Origin: Massilia aurea
GTDB taxonomy: Bacteria; Pseudomonadota; Gammaproteobacteria; Burkholderiales; Burkholderiaceae_D
Direction of reading: 5' to 3'
DNA: 64,000 nucleotides
Assembly (NCBI RefSeq): GCF_024753205.1
Contig: NZ_JANUGZ010000001.1
Location: 1,240,001-1,304,000 of the forward strand
Part shown: one piece after another, positions 9,637 through 19,057 of the stretch
Layout of the letters: the number at the start of each line of letters is the position of its first letter
Position numbering within the stretch: the first letter of the stretch is position 1
Program-made: the position numbers and the translations under genes
The notes under the pieces: model-generated
Told to the model about the DNA's origin: nothing
What the model saw: the letters and a program-made list of their open reading frames with translations, nothing else
Databases searched by the model: none

Positions 9637-9666
9637 AAAAAAACCGGCCACTGGCCGGTTTTTTTT
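9637..9666. terminator. Bidirectional intrinsic terminator
   Basis: The stem AAAACCGGCC/GGCCGGTTTT has a three-base loop with an A run before and a T run after it. It lies between the convergent BI-1 gene and rlmD and can serve both. Confidence 0.9.
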
Positions 9667-9692
9667 CGTTCATTATTTCCTCACCCACAGCG

Positions 9693-9832
9693 GGGGTCAG
9701 GTCTGACATTTAGACACGACCTCAGCTTTAGCCACATCCAATGGTGTCTAGCACAGCATTAGCCTTGAGCGATGCCAGCGAGTTCCAACTGCCCGTCTGT
9801 CGAGGTCGTGTCCGAATGTCAGACCTGACCCC
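9693..9832. repeat. 140-base inverted-repeat element with GGGGTCAGGTCTGAC ends
   Basis: Left arm 9693-9723 and right arm 9802-9832 are 31-base inverted copies with two mismatches, around a 78-base centre without an obvious gene. Each arm contains the small palindrome GTCAGGTCTGAC. A third copy of the arm sequence occurs at 33340. This fits a MITE- or REP-type non-autonomous element. It lies 6 bases beyond the rlmD stop codon. Confidence 0.85.
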
Positions 9833-9838
9833 GGCTTT

Positions 9839-11209
9839 TCAGGTCCACTCTTCTGCCGGCACGGGCTTTTCACCCAGCTCGAACACGCCGATCGATTCCA
9901 CGTGGGACGTGTGTGGGAACATGTTGACGACGCCTGCCTTCGTCATCACGTAGCCGGCTTCGTGCACGAGGATGCCGGCGTCGCGCGCCAGTGTCGATGG
10001 GCTGCACGAGACGTAGACGATCCGCTGCGGCATCAGGTGCTCGTGGGTGGTGCGCAGCTCCGCCAGCGCTTGCGCCAGCGCCATGGCGCCGTCGCGGGGC
10101 GGGTCGATCAGCATGCGGTCGAAGCGGCCCAACGCCACCAGGTCTTCTTTGGTCACGTCGAACAGGTTGCGGGTCGAGAATGACGTCTTGGCCGCGAGGC
10201 CATTGGCACGGGCATTGTCCAGCGCGCGTTCGGTCAGCGCGGTGCTGCCCTCGATGCCGACGACTTCGCGCGCCTGGGTCGCCAGTGGCAGCGTGAAGTT
10301 GCCCAGGCCGCAGAACAGGTCGGCCACGCGGTCGGTTGGCTGCACGTCCAGCAGACGCAGCGCCTTCGAGACCAGCACGCGGTTGATCTGGTGGTTGACC
10401 TGGGTAAAGTCGGTCGGCTTGAACGGCATGCGGATGCCAAACTCCGGCAGCGTGTAGTACAGGTCGGTGCCCAGCGGATAGTACGGGTGCGCCGAGTCAG
10501 GCCCCTTCGACTGCAGCCACCAGTGGATCTTCCATGTGTCGGCGAATGCCTTGAGCAGCGTTTCGTCCTTGCGGCTCAGTGGCGCCATGATGCGCAGCAC
10601 CAGCACGGTCGATTCTTCGCCGATCGCCAGTTCGATCTGGGGCACGTGGTCGATCACCGACAGTGCGGCGATCAGTTCGCGCAGCGGCACGATCAGGCGC
10701 GCGACGTGGTCGGGCAGGATTTCGCAGGTGACGATGTCGGCCACCAGCGCCGAGGCTTTCTCGTGAAAGCCCACCATCACCGTGTTTTTCTTTGGCACGT
10801 TACGCACCGACAAGCGCGCGCGGTAGCGGTAATCCCAGGTCGGGCCGTACATCGGCCGCAGGATGGTCTCGGCCTTCACCTTGGCAATGTGCTTGAGGTT
10901 ATCTTCCAGCACGCGCTGCTTCATCGCGACCTGCGCGCCCGGTTCCAGGTGCTGCATCGAGCAGCCGCCGCAGTAACCGAAATGGATGCATTTGGGCTCG
11001 ACCCGCATCGACGACGCGCGCTGCAGCGTGACCATGCGGCCCGCTTCCCAGTTCTTCTTTTTCTTGAGCGTCTCGTAGCTGACGCGCTCGCCCGGCAGCG
11101 CGCCTTCGACGAAGACCACTTTACCGGGCGAGCCGTCGGCGTTCTCGAGGTGGCCAACGCCGCGCCCGTCCATGTCGAGGGATTTGATGTCGATGAAAAT
11201 GTCGTGCAT
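9839..11209 (-). CDS. rlmD: 23S rRNA (uracil(1939)-C(5))-methyltransferase RlmD
   Basis: A SAM-dependent enzyme that makes m5U1939 in 23S rRNA. The 456-residue protein has an N-terminal TRAM domain (IDIKSLDMDGRGVGHLE) and the 4Fe-4S cysteine motif in FGYCGGCSMQHLEPG. The Rossmann methyltransferase core includes DLFCGLGNFTLPLA, and the catalytic nucleophile cysteine lies in VYVSCSPSTLARD. All motifs and the length are normal. It is transcribed on its own, downstream of rpoS with a 113-base gap. Confidence 0.95.
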   Translation of the reverse strand: MHDIFIDIKSLDMDGRGVGHLENADGSPGKVVFVEGALPGERVSYETLKKKKNWEAGRMVTLQRASSMRVEPKCIHFGYCGGCSMQHLEPGAQVAMKQRVLEDNLKHIAKVKAETILRPMYGPTWDYRYRARLSVRNVPKKNTVMVGFHEKASALVADIVTCEILPDHVARLIVPLRELIAALSVIDHVPQIELAIGEESTVLVLRIMAPLSRKDETLLKAFADTWKIHWWLQSKGPDSAHPYYPLGTDLYYTLPEFGIRMPFKPTDFTQVNHQINRVLVSKALRLLDVQPTDRVADLFCGLGNFTLPLATQAREVVGIEGSTALTERALDNARANGLAAKTSFSTRNLFDVTKEDLVALGRFDRMLIDPPRDGAMALAQALAELRTTHEHLMPQRIVYVSCSPSTLARDAGILVHEAGYVMTKAGVVNMFPHTSHVESIGVFELGEKPVPAEEWT

Positions 11210-11322
11210 GGGCGATCAGAAAGGAGTGAGCGTCGAGGGGAGGATGCGCTGGCGGCGCGGCCGGACAGGCGCGCGCATGATAGCAAGGAAACGGATGAGG
11301 CGCTACAACCCGCCCCGATGGT

Positions 11323-12318
11323 TCATAACAGCGCGTCGCGGACCACGCCACGGGCGGCCATCGCCCGCTTGAGTTTCACCAGCGCTTCCTGCTGGATCTG
11401 GCGCACCCGCTCGCGCGTGACGCCCAGCTCGTCGGCCAGCGTCTCGAGCGTGGCCGGCTCGTCGTTGTCCAGGCCGAAGCGGCGCGTGACGACCAGGCGC
11501 TGCTTGTCCGGCAGGCGCGCCAGCCAGTCGCGCACCAAGAGCGCGGCTTCCTGCTGCTCGGCGTGGGCATCGGGACTGCTCTCGCCGTCGTCGGGCAGCA
11601 CGTCCATCAGGCTCGATTGCGGGTCGTTGTCAAGCGGTGCATCGAGCGAGGTAGGATGCTCGGACAGCATCAGGATGTCCTGCACCTCCTCGACCGGGCG
11701 GCCTACCAGGCTGGCGATATCCTCGCTCGAGGCTTCCTTGCCGTCGTGGGTTTGTGCTTCGAGGTGGTATTTGGCGCGCAGCACGCCGTTGAGTTCGCGC
11801 ACCATGTGCACCGGCAGGCGCACCGTGCGCGCCTGGTTCATGATCGCGCGCTCGATGCTCTGGCGGATCCACCAGGTCGCGTAGGTCGAAAAGCGAAAGC
11901 CGCGCTCGGGTTCGAACTTGTCGATCGCGCGCATCAGGCCGATATTGCCTTCCTCGATCAGGTCGAGCAGCACCACGCCGCGGTTGATGTAATGCTTGGC
12001 GATCGAGACGACCAGGCGCAGATTGTGCTCGATCATCGTCTGGCGCGCGCCGAAATCTCCGGCCTTGGCCAGCGTGGAGAAATGGACTTCCTCGGCGTGC
12101 GTGAGCAACGCGCGGGTGCCGATCTGGTTCAGGTAGTGCTGGGTGGTGTCGGTCGCGAGCTCGGCCTGCAAGACCTTGCGCAGCTCGTCGACCGTATCGA
12201 CGACGGCGGCAACCGCCAGCGGCTCGCCGTCACCCGCAGCAGCCACCGGCCCGCTTTCCGGGTCATCCGGAAACTCGTCGGTGTCCTGCGGGTCGAGCGA
12301 GTGCGGCGGCTGTGTCAT
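11323..12318 (-). CDS. rpoS: RNA polymerase sigma factor RpoS
   Basis: The stationary-phase/general-stress sigma-70 family factor, 331 residues. Region 2 is clear ([21 protein letters not shown], then [17 protein letters not shown]). Region 3 follows, and region 4 ends with the helix-turn-helix [22 protein letters not shown]. It starts 6 bases after the nlpD stop. In enterobacteria the main rpoS promoter lies inside nlpD, and this layout allows the same. An acidic N-terminus (region 1.1-like) precedes region 1.2. Confidence 0.96.
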   Translation of the reverse strand: MTQPPHSLDPQDTDEFPDDPESGPVAAAGDGEPLAVAAVVDTVDELRKVLQAELATDTTQHYLNQIGTRALLTHAEEVHFSTLAKAGDFGARQTMIEHNLRLVVSIAKHYINRGVVLLDLIEEGNIGLMRAIDKFEPERGFRFSTYATWWIRQSIERAIMNQARTVRLPVHMVRELNGVLRAKYHLEAQTHDGKEASSEDIASLVGRPVEEVQDILMLSEHPTSLDAPLDNDPQSSLMDVLPDDGESSPDAHAEQQEAALLVRDWLARLPDKQRLVVTRRFGLDNDEPATLETLADELGVTRERVRQIQQEALVKLKRAMAARGVVRDALL

Positions 12319-12324
12319 ACCATC

Positions 12325-13209
12325 CTATCGAACGGGCAGGAACCTCGTCGGGTCGACCGGCTTGCCCTGCTGGCGGATTTCGAAGTGCAGCTTGACCAGG
12401 TCGGCGTCGGAATCGCCCATTTCGGCGATCAATTGGCCCTTGGCCACATTGTCGCCTTCCTTCACGACGATCTTGCGATTGTGCGCGTAGGCCGACAACA
12501 GGCTGTTGCTATGCTTGACGATCACGAGGTTACCATAACCGCGAATCCCGCTGCCAGCGTACATGACCTTGCCGGAACCGGCGGCGACCACGGGCTGGCC
12601 AGCCTTGCCGGCGATGTCCAGGCCCTTGTTGCGGCCGTCGTCGAAGGTGGCGATGACGCGCCCTTCCGATGGCCACATCCAGCTCAGGCGTGCTTCGTCG
12701 CTGGCCCCGGCAGCCGGGGCCGCTGGCGCTGCCGGCACGACCGGCGTGACAGCCGGAACGCTTGGGCGCGTATCGGCCACCGTGGTCTCGGTGACCGGCT
12801 TCTTGTCGACGCGCGGCTCGGTCTTGCGCGGCGCGCTGGCGGCCGGCGGCATCGGAATCGGCTGGGTCTGGACGTTGGCCGTGCGCTCGCCGCCCGGCGG
12901 GCTCACGCGCAGCACCTGGCCGACCTTGATGTCGTCCGGATTGGCCAGCTTGTTCCAGTCCACCAGGTCGCGGTAGTTCTGGCCAAAGTCGAAGGCGATG
13001 CGCAGCAGCGTGTCGCCCTTGCGTACGGTGTACATGCCGCGCTCGTCGTGCTTGGGGGTCTCGTCGACGCGCACTGGCGCCGGGCGGGTCTGTGCGGGCG
13101 GGGTGCCGCGTTCGACGACGGGCGCCTGGCGGGTCGTGGTGGAACAGCCGGCAACGAGGCCGATGATAATCGTCAGTAGGGCTAAACGCGGTGCTTGTGT
13201 CATTGGCAT
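12325..13209 (-). CDS. nlpD: NlpD-like murein hydrolase activator lipoprotein
   Basis: A 294-residue lipoprotein (acylated cysteine at residue 22 in GLVAGC). It has a LysM peptidoglycan-binding domain (YTVRKGDTLLRIAFDFGQNY), a proline- and alanine-rich linker and a C-terminal LytM/M23 domain. The metallopeptidase site is degenerate: the usual HxGxD reads NKGLD, although YAHN and LHFEIR persist. This is the NlpD pattern, an activator of amidases and not itself an enzyme. It sits in the surE-pcm-nlpD-rpoS cluster. A second possible start, ATG at 13203, would shorten it by two residues. Confidence 0.93.
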   Translation of the reverse strand: MPMTQAPRLALLTIIIGLVAGCSTTTRQAPVVERGTPPAQTRPAPVRVDETPKHDERGMYTVRKGDTLLRIAFDFGQNYRDLVDWNKLANPDDIKVGQVLRVSPPGGERTANVQTQPIPMPPAASAPRKTEPRVDKKPVTETTVADTRPSVPAVTPVVPAAPAAPAAGASDEARLSWMWPSEGRVIATFDDGRNKGLDIAGKAGQPVVAAGSGKVMYAGSGIRGYGNLVIVKHSNSLLSAYAHNRKIVVKEGDNVAKGQLIAEMGDSDADLVKLHFEIRQQGKPVDPTRFLPVR

Positions 13210-13256
13210 TCTTTAGTCTTGTCGGCGTACTGCGGGCCTGGCGGCCCAGATTGAAA

Positions 13257-14105
13257 TTAGATGGTGCCCGGGCGCAGGGGCACAAAGTGGCACGCTTCCA
13301 GCGTCTCGCTGGTCCACTCGGCCTTGCCGGTGCGGGTTATGCGGTGCAGGTGCTGCACCTCGGCGCCAACGGGCGCGACCAGATGCGCACCGATGGCCAG
13401 CTGCTCGAGCAGCGCGCGCGGCACATCGATGCCGGCGGCCGCGAGAATGATACCGTCGAACGGCGCCACCTGCGGCAAGCCTAACATACCATCGCCATAC
13501 TGCAAACGCAGGTTCGATATGCGCATCGGGCGCAGATTGGTTTTGGCAAGCTCGTGCAGGGCCTTGATGCGCTCGATCGAGTACACGTCCTTCGCGACGA
13601 ACGACAGCACCGCGGCCTGGTAACCGCAGCCCGTGCCGATCTCGAGCACGCGCTCGAGCTTGCGCCCAGCGCACATCATGTCGATCATGCGCGCCACGAT
13701 GTACGGCTGCGACATCGTCTGCTGATGGCCGATCGGCAGCGACGCATCGACATACGCCTGGCCCGACATGGCCGGCTCCAGGAACAGATGGCGCGGCACG
13801 ATTTCCATCGCGCGCAGCACGTGCGGATCGTTCACGCCCTGGCGTGCGATGCGCGACACCATCGCGCGGCGCACCGCTTCGGTGGCGGCCAGGTCCGAAC
13901 GCTGGGCGGTCGGCGCACCGGTCGCGGCCGGCACATAGCCGGGCGCGCGTGCGGCTGGCCCGGCTTCAAGCGGCGCCTTGCTGCCGCTGGCGGCGTTGCG
14001 GGTCGCGGTCTGCGGCGTGAACACCGGCGCCGGCGCGCCGGGTTTCCGTGCGCCACTGGTCGTCGACGACAGCGGCAACGGGAAGTTCGGCCGCGCGTCC
14101 TTCAT
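13257..14105 (-). CDS. pcm: Protein-L-isoaspartate O-methyltransferase
   Basis: PCMT repairs isoaspartyl damage in aged proteins by SAM-dependent carboxyl methylation. The catalytic part is canonical: [14 protein letters not shown], then the SAM motif [16 protein letters not shown], then the GDGMLG region. The start at 14105 overlaps the surE stop as ATGA. From that start the protein has 282 residues, about 70 more than typical. The extra N-terminus is proline- and alanine-rich low complexity and could be a real extension, or the true start could lie downstream near [10 protein letters not shown]. Confidence 0.92.
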   Translation of the reverse strand: MKDARPNFPLPLSSTTSGARKPGAPAPVFTPQTATRNAASGSKAPLEAGPAARAPGYVPAATGAPTAQRSDLAATEAVRRAMVSRIARQGVNDPHVLRAMEIVPRHLFLEPAMSGQAYVDASLPIGHQQTMSQPYIVARMIDMMCAGRKLERVLEIGTGCGYQAAVLSFVAKDVYSIERIKALHELAKTNLRPMRISNLRLQYGDGMLGLPQVAPFDGIILAAAGIDVPRALLEQLAIGAHLVAPVGAEVQHLHRITRTGKAEWTSETLEACHFVPLRPGTI

Positions 14106-14851
14106 GGCAAGGCTCCCGCCAGCAGATCGAGCTGGGTCTTGTGGGTCAGATCGATCTGCAGCGGCGTGATCGACACGCGGCCCTGCGCCGTGGCGTGGAA
14201 ATCGGTGCCCTCGCCCGCATCGAGGCAAGCGCCCGGGGCGCCGATCCAGAAGATCTCGCGCCCGCGCGGATCCTGAGCACGGATGACGGGCTCGGCCTGG
14301 TGACGGCGGCCAAGGCGGGCCGGCGTCAGCGGGCCGATCTGCTCGTACGGCAGGTTCGGGATGTTCACGTTGAGCAGGAACGGCGACGGCAAGGCGGCAA
14401 AACCACCGGCCGCGAAACGCTCCACGATGTCGCGCGCCACGCGGGCCGCATCGTCCACGTGGGCCCAGCCGCTGTTGACCTGCGAGAACGCGATGGCCGG
14501 CACGCCGAACAGATACGCTTCGGTGGCGGCGGCCACGGTGCCGGAATACAGCGTGTCGTCGCCCATGTTCTGGCCATTGTTGATGCCGGAAACCACGAGG
14601 TCGGGCAGCGCGTCGGACATCCCGGTCAGCGCGATGTGCACGCAGTCGGTCGGCGTGCCATTGGCAAAGTAAAAGCCGTTGGCCGCCTTGTGGACCGACA
14701 GAGGACGGTCGAGTGTGAGGGAGTTGGATGCGCCCGAACGGTTGCTGTCGGGCGCGACGACGACGATCTCGGCGATTGGCGCAAGCGCATCCGCCAGCGC
14801 CTGGATGCCGGGCGCGAGATAGCCATCGTCGTTGCTAATCAGTATCCGCAT
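14102..14851 (-). CDS. surE: 5'/3'-nucleotidase SurE
   Basis: A 249-residue metal-dependent survival nucleotidase. The N-terminal [11 protein letters not shown] carries the metal-binding aspartates, and the SGIN-N-G motif ([26 protein letters not shown]) is intact. I chose the ATG at 14851; extending to 14950 would add 33 residues outside the family. The stop overlaps the pcm start (ATGA), indicating translational coupling. Gene order surE-pcm-nlpD-rpoS is conserved across gamma- and betaproteobacteria. Confidence 0.96.
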   Translation of the reverse strand: MRILISNDDGYLAPGIQALADALAPIAEIVVVAPDSNRSGASNSLTLDRPLSVHKAANGFYFANGTPTDCVHIALTGMSDALPDLVVSGINNGQNMGDDTLYSGTVAAATEAYLFGVPAIAFSQVNSGWAHVDDAARVARDIVERFAAGGFAALPSPFLLNVNIPNLPYEQIGPLTPARLGRRHQAEPVIRAQDPRGREIFWIGAPGACLDAGEGTDFHATAQGRVSITPLQIDLTHKTQLDLLAGALP

Positions 14852-15035
14852 GGAGGCGATTTTACCTGAAGCAACGCTTGTATCGACACCTGGTGGCGGA
14901 AAAATGCGCCCGGATTTCATGATCCGGGACGCCGAATGCCGCTTTGACACGCCGCCATGCGCGATAACTTAGCGAATTGACAAGCAGCATGGCAAGAGCG
15001 GCAACGGCCGAACAACCACGCTCACGATCTGGCGC

Positions 15036-17138
15036 TCAAGCACCCGTGCCGGCGTCGCTGTCATCGGGTTCTGCCGCCGCCGGATCGAAGAAGCGCAGCA
15101 CGTCTTCCTGCACCCGCGTGCGCTTGAACGACGGCAGGCTTTGCCAGATGCGGCGGCCGTACGGTTTGGTGATGAGGCGCGGATCGCAGATCATCAGCAC
15201 GCCCCGGTCGTCGACGTCGCGGATCAGGCGCCCTGCCCCCTGCTTGAGCGTGATGATCGCCTCGGGCAACTGGTGGTGCATGAAGCCGTTGAGGCCCTGC
15301 TTTTCCATGACCTCGATGCGCGCGGCCAGCACCGGATCGTCCGGCGGCGCAAACGGCAGCTTGTCGATGATCACGAGCGACAGCGCATCGCCGCGCACGT
15401 CGACACCTTCCCAGAAGCTCTGGCTGCCCACCAGCACGGCATTGCCAGCCGTGCGGAACGAATCGAGCAATTCGGTGCGGCCACGCTCGCCCTGCACGAA
15501 CAGCGGAAAATCCCAGCCGCGCTCGGCAAACTCGACCCGCAGGCGTTCCGCCACCTTGTTCACGGCGCGAATCGTCGTGCACAGGAAGAACGTGCGCCCG
15601 CCGGCCGCCTTGATCACCGGCAGCGCCGCGTCGACGACGGCGTCGGTGTAGACCGCCGCCTGCGGTTCCGGCAAGCCGGTCGGCACGTACAGCAAGCCCT
15701 GGTTCACGTAGTCGAACGGGCTCGGCCAGGTCTTGGCCGGCTCGCCCGTCAGGCCCAGCTGGTCGGAGAAATGCTTGAAGTCGTTTTTGACGGCCAGCGT
15801 TGCCGACGTGAAGATCCAGCTGCGCGGCGTGCCTTCGCGCTGGTTGGAAAAGATCGGCGCGATCGACAGCGGCGTCTTGTGCAACTGCAGCGACGATGCG
15901 AACGCTTCGGCCCACAGCACGGCCTGCTCGGCAGCCGGGGCCTTGGCGTCGGGCTTCCAGCCGTCGATGGCGGCGGCAAGATCATGCGCCCGCACGCGGC
16001 AGGCTTCGATGGTTTCGGCGCGCGCGGCGTTTTCTTCGAGCACGGTGATCATGCCCGCCAGCTCGGCCTTGAGCTTGTCGAGCGCCGGGAAGAATTGCGA
16101 TGTCGGCATGATCTGCGGCAGCGACAGGCGCAGATTGCCTTCGCCAAATGCCAGGCGCAGGTCGCGCGCCGCTTTCTCGACGACGGTGACGACCTTGGCC
16201 CAGTCCGGGCCGCCACGCGCATGCGCCAGGCCTTCGGCCAGCACGTCGCGGCACAGTTCGAGCACTTGCGAGGTCGACACCGACTGGCCAAAGAACAGCG
16301 TCGCCGTGTCGGGCAGCTGGTGCGCCTCATCGAAGATGATGGTGTTGGCCGACGGCAGCAGCTCGGCCACGCCGGTGTCCTTCAGCGCCACGTCGGCAAA
16401 GAACAGGTGGTGGTTGACGACGACGATGTCGGCCTGCTGCGCTTCGCGCCGCGCTTTCATGACGAAACAGTCCTGGTAGTACTGGCACTCGGCGCCCATG
16501 CAGGTGTCGCGCGTGGACGTGACGAGGTTCCAGACCGTGGCGGTTTCCGGCACCTTGGCCAGCTCGGCTTTGTCGCCCGAGTTGGTCATTTTGATGAAGC
16601 GCGAGATTTCGCGCAGGTGGCCGACGTCGTCGCGTGAGGTCAGGCGGCCATTCTGCAGCGTGCGCTCAAGGTGGAAATGGCAGACGTAGTTCGAGCGGCC
16701 CTTGAGCAGCGCTACCGAGACCGGCGCGCGCAGCGCGGCGCGGATGGTCGGGATGTCGCGCATGAACAACTGGTCCTGCAGGTTCTTGGTGCCGGTCGAG
16801 ACGATCGTCTTGCCGCCCCACAGCAGCGCCGGGACCAGGTAGGCGAAGGTCTTGCCGGTGCCCGTACCGGCCTCGGCCATGAGCACCTGCTGGTTGTCGA
16901 TGGCGTGGGCGACGGCCTTGGCCATCTCGGTCTGGGCCTGGCGTGGCTTGAAGGTGCCGACGGCGGGCGCGAGCGGGCCGCCCGCACCGAACAGGCGGTC
17001 GAGGTCAGCGTCGTACTTGCCAGCAGGGATAGCGGAGTCGGTCGACGCGGCGGAATGTGCTTCCACGGCGCCAGTGGCCGACCCAGCCGTCCCGACCGGC
17101 TCTGCGGCAGGGCCGGGAACAGGGAGATGGTCGGTCAA
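15036..17138 (-). CDS. DinG/YoaA-type ATP-dependent DNA helicase
   Basis: A 700-residue XPD-like superfamily 2 helicase of 5'-3' polarity. Visible motifs are Walker A in MAEAGTGTGKTFAYLVPAL, cysteines of the iron-sulfur cluster domain (CHFHLERTL and TCMGAECQYYQDC), the DEAH box in IIFDEAHQLPD, and the C-terminal helicase motifs (QSFWEGVDVRGDALS and QGAGRLIRDVDDRG). Relatives act in replication restart and R-loop or damage repair. The N-terminal 45 residues are low complexity. It is more like YoaA/DinG of betaproteobacteria than E. coli DinG in length; I leave the symbol open. Confidence 0.93.
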   Translation of the reverse strand: MTDHLPVPGPAAEPVGTAGSATGAVEAHSAASTDSAIPAGKYDADLDRLFGAGGPLAPAVGTFKPRQAQTEMAKAVAHAIDNQQVLMAEAGTGTGKTFAYLVPALLWGGKTIVSTGTKNLQDQLFMRDIPTIRAALRAPVSVALLKGRSNYVCHFHLERTLQNGRLTSRDDVGHLREISRFIKMTNSGDKAELAKVPETATVWNLVTSTRDTCMGAECQYYQDCFVMKARREAQQADIVVVNHHLFFADVALKDTGVAELLPSANTIIFDEAHQLPDTATLFFGQSVSTSQVLELCRDVLAEGLAHARGGPDWAKVVTVVEKAARDLRLAFGEGNLRLSLPQIMPTSQFFPALDKLKAELAGMITVLEENAARAETIEACRVRAHDLAAAIDGWKPDAKAPAAEQAVLWAEAFASSLQLHKTPLSIAPIFSNQREGTPRSWIFTSATLAVKNDFKHFSDQLGLTGEPAKTWPSPFDYVNQGLLYVPTGLPEPQAAVYTDAVVDAALPVIKAAGGRTFFLCTTIRAVNKVAERLRVEFAERGWDFPLFVQGERGRTELLDSFRTAGNAVLVGSQSFWEGVDVRGDALSLVIIDKLPFAPPDDPVLAARIEVMEKQGLNGFMHHQLPEAIITLKQGAGRLIRDVDDRGVLMICDPRLITKPYGRRIWQSLPSFKRTRVQEDVLRFFDPAAAEPDDSDAGTGA

Positions 17139-17186
17139 TGTATGTGTCGTAACTTATCTTGAAGAAACGTGGCTTGCAGCAATGGC

Positions 17187-17387
17187 TCAGGCCGGGATAT
17201 CGGGGACCAGCTGCATCTTCAGCAGCGTAATATGATCTTTGAGCTGTAGTTTACGCTTTTTGAGGCGGCGCAGTTGTAACCCGTCGGCGTGGCCGTCTGC
17301 CGTCAACATGGAGATGACGGCATCGAGGTCGCGGTGTTCCACATCGAGTTCAATAATACGGCGCTGGATGTCCTGGACATCGATCAT
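17187..17387 (-). CDS. YdcH family protein (DUF465)
   Basis: A 66-residue predominantly helical protein (IQRRIIELDVEHRDLDAVI, then LRRLKKRKLQLKDHITLL) matching the DUF465/YdcH family of small, possibly coiled-coil cytoplasmic proteins of unknown function. The ATG at 17387 gives the usual family length. It lies 48 bases from the helicase gene on the same strand, so the two may be co-transcribed. Confidence 0.85.
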   Translation of the reverse strand: MIDVQDIQRRIIELDVEHRDLDAVISMLTADGHADGLQLRRLKKRKLQLKDHITLLKMQLVPDIPA

Positions 17388-17515
17388 GATGGTCTGTTCC
17401 AAACAGTGTTTACAGATGGGATTGCGGGAATGGGAGCCGGTCGGCGCTGGCACAGCGGGCCTTCCAGTATTGCCTTAAGCAAATCTTCTTGCTTGTTGGT
17501 TGGTTCTCGGTGCAT
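17384..17515 (-). CDS. Possible 43-codon ORF coupled to the YdcH gene
   Basis: An ATG at 17515 opens a 43-codon frame (MHREPTNKQEDLLKAILEG at the start). Its TGA overlaps the YdcH start codon as ATGA, a pattern typical of coupled genes. There is no obvious ribosome-binding site and I recognise no family, so it may be chance. Confidence 0.25.
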   Translation of the reverse strand: MHREPTNKQEDLLKAILEGPLCQRRPAPIPAIPSVNTVWNRPS

Positions 17516-17580
17516 AGTTTAATCCACGCGGTCATTGCCGCCAACAAAGATTGGCGTTAGGCCTAAGAAAACAAGCATTT

Positions 17581-18345
17581 ATGACTTCCTACAGGATCGA
17601 AGCGGGTACCGCGCAACACATCGGTAACCGCCCCCAACAAAACGATCGCGCCGCCCTGTTGACGGGCGCGCGCGCGCCCGGCTACGTGCTTGCGGTGCTG
17701 TCTGACGGCATCGCCAGCCCGGCCGGGGCCGAACAGGTACTGCACACGGCGCGCCAGGTGTTCGACGAATTCAAGCCGGGCGACCACCCGGACATCGAGC
17801 GCCTGGCCCAGTTGCTGCACGAGATCATCAGCGAAACCCACACGGTGATCAAGATGAACGCCATCGCCGGCAAAACCGAACTCCACGCCAGCTTCGTCGG
17901 CCTGGTCATCAGTCCGCATGGCGAGGCGGTCTGGGCCCACGTGGGCGACTCGCGCCTGTATCGCTTCGAGCACGACAAGTGCGCGATGCGCACGAGCGAT
18001 GTCGCCTATGTCGAGCACCTGATTTCGAGTGACCGCCTGCCAGCCGATGCGGCGCGCAACCACCGCCGCTCCAAGCTGCTGCTCAATGTACTGGGAAACA
18101 GCCGCAAGGAGCCGTTCGTTACGACAGGCAGCCACACGGGCCTGGTCGCCGGCGACAGCTTTTTGCTCGGCTCCGATGGCCTGTGGCACTTCTTCACCGA
18201 CGCCGAACTGGCCGCCGTGACCGCCAAGTCCACGCCGCGCCAGGCCGCCGAAAAGCTCATCAGCAAGGCCGGCGAACGCTCTCAGGGCAAGGGTGGCAAT
18301 TGCACCATGGCCATCGTCAAGCTGGTCAAACCGGCCAGCGCTTAG
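17581..18345 (+). CDS. PP2C-type protein phosphatase (divergent)
   Basis: A 254-residue PPM/PP2C fold protein, expected to remove phosphate from Ser/Thr residues in the cytoplasm. Conserved blocks are NRPQQNDRAAL (metal-binding Asp22), LSDGIA (Asp42), WAHVGDSRLYRF and FLLGSDGLWHFFTDAEL. The final metal-binding motif, normally D-N-x-T, reads G-N-C-T (Gly239-Asn240), so one of the metal-ligand aspartates appears to be missing. The usual GMGG after the second aspartate is also altered, to GIAS. Activity is therefore uncertain. No partner kinase is nearby. It overlaps the convergent lipoprotein gene by 4 bases. Confidence 0.82.
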   Translation: MTSYRIEAGTAQHIGNRPQQNDRAALLTGARAPGYVLAVLSDGIASPAGAEQVLHTARQVFDEFKPGDHPDIERLAQLLHEIISETHTVIKMNAIAGKTELHASFVGLVISPHGEAVWAHVGDSRLYRFEHDKCAMRTSDVAYVEHLISSDRLPADAARNHRRSKLLLNVLGNSRKEPFVTTGSHTGLVAGDSFLLGSDGLWHFFTDAELAAVTAKSTPRQAAEKLISKAGERSQGKGGNCTMAIVKLVKPASA

Positions 18346-19028
18346 TTGCTCGCTGCAGGCGGCTGGCCTGCCTTCTTTGCCGCGTCGTCAGCCGCGCGTT
18401 TGGCGGCCTTTGCCTCGCGCTCGGCAACCCGGCGCGCGACCTGCTTCTGGCGCTCGATCGATTCCACACGCCGCGCTTCGGCCGCCGCCACATTCTGAGC
18501 CGCCCTGGCTTGTGCGCTCTCGGCGCGCGCCGCATTCTCCTGCAGGCGTTTGGCGCGGGCTGCGCTCGACTCCGCCGGCGTCGTGCGCGGGGCAGGCATG
18601 GCAGTGCTGGGGGGCGCCTTGACTGGCGGTGGATTGGCCGCCAGTTCGGCTTCTTCTTTCTGGAACGCGGCTTCGGCCACGGCCAGGGCGCGGTCGCGCT
18701 CATCGACCTTGGCCTGGCGCAAGTAGCGCGACGCTTCGATCTCGATGGCGCGCTGCTCGAGCAGGGCCACGCGCTGCTGCTCGCGCGCTTCGTCCAGACA
18801 ATTGTTGACGAAGAATTTGTCGTAGCAGACCACTTCGCGCTCGGCGTAGCGGGTTTCAATGGCGCGGCGCTCGGCGGCCACGGCTGCCAGGCGCTGTTCG
18901 GCCTGCGCGGTCGAGGTCGATGCGGGTGGTGGCACCTCCGGCGCGGCCGGCTGTGTCGTAGAGCAGGCCGCCAGCAGGCTTGCCAGGGCCAGCAGCGCGC
19001 CTGCGCGCAGCGTGGTAATGCGTGTCAT
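18342..19028 (-). CDS. Coiled-coil lipoprotein of unknown function
   Basis: A 228-residue protein with a lipoprotein signal (lipobox SLLAAC, cysteine 22). A proline-rich spacer is followed by a long alanine-, arginine- and glutamate-rich region predicted to be coiled coil (RLAAVAAERRAIETRYAERE and later repeats). Two cysteines in CYDKFFVNNCLDEAREQQR could form a disulfide. I do not recognise a characterised family. It lies upstream of nothing obvious on the minus strand and 29 bases downstream of zapE, so it could be in the zapE transcript. Confidence 0.75.
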   Translation of the reverse strand: MTRITTLRAGALLALASLLAACSTTQPAAPEVPPPASTSTAQAEQRLAAVAAERRAIETRYAEREVVCYDKFFVNNCLDEAREQQRVALLEQRAIEIEASRYLRQAKVDERDRALAVAEAAFQKEEAELAANPPPVKAPPSTAMPAPRTTPAESSAARAKRLQENAARAESAQARAAQNVAAAEARRVESIERQKQVARRVAEREAKAAKRAADDAAKKAGQPPAASN

Positions 19029-19057
19029 GTGGATCCTTGTTGTCGTGCCTGGCCGGT

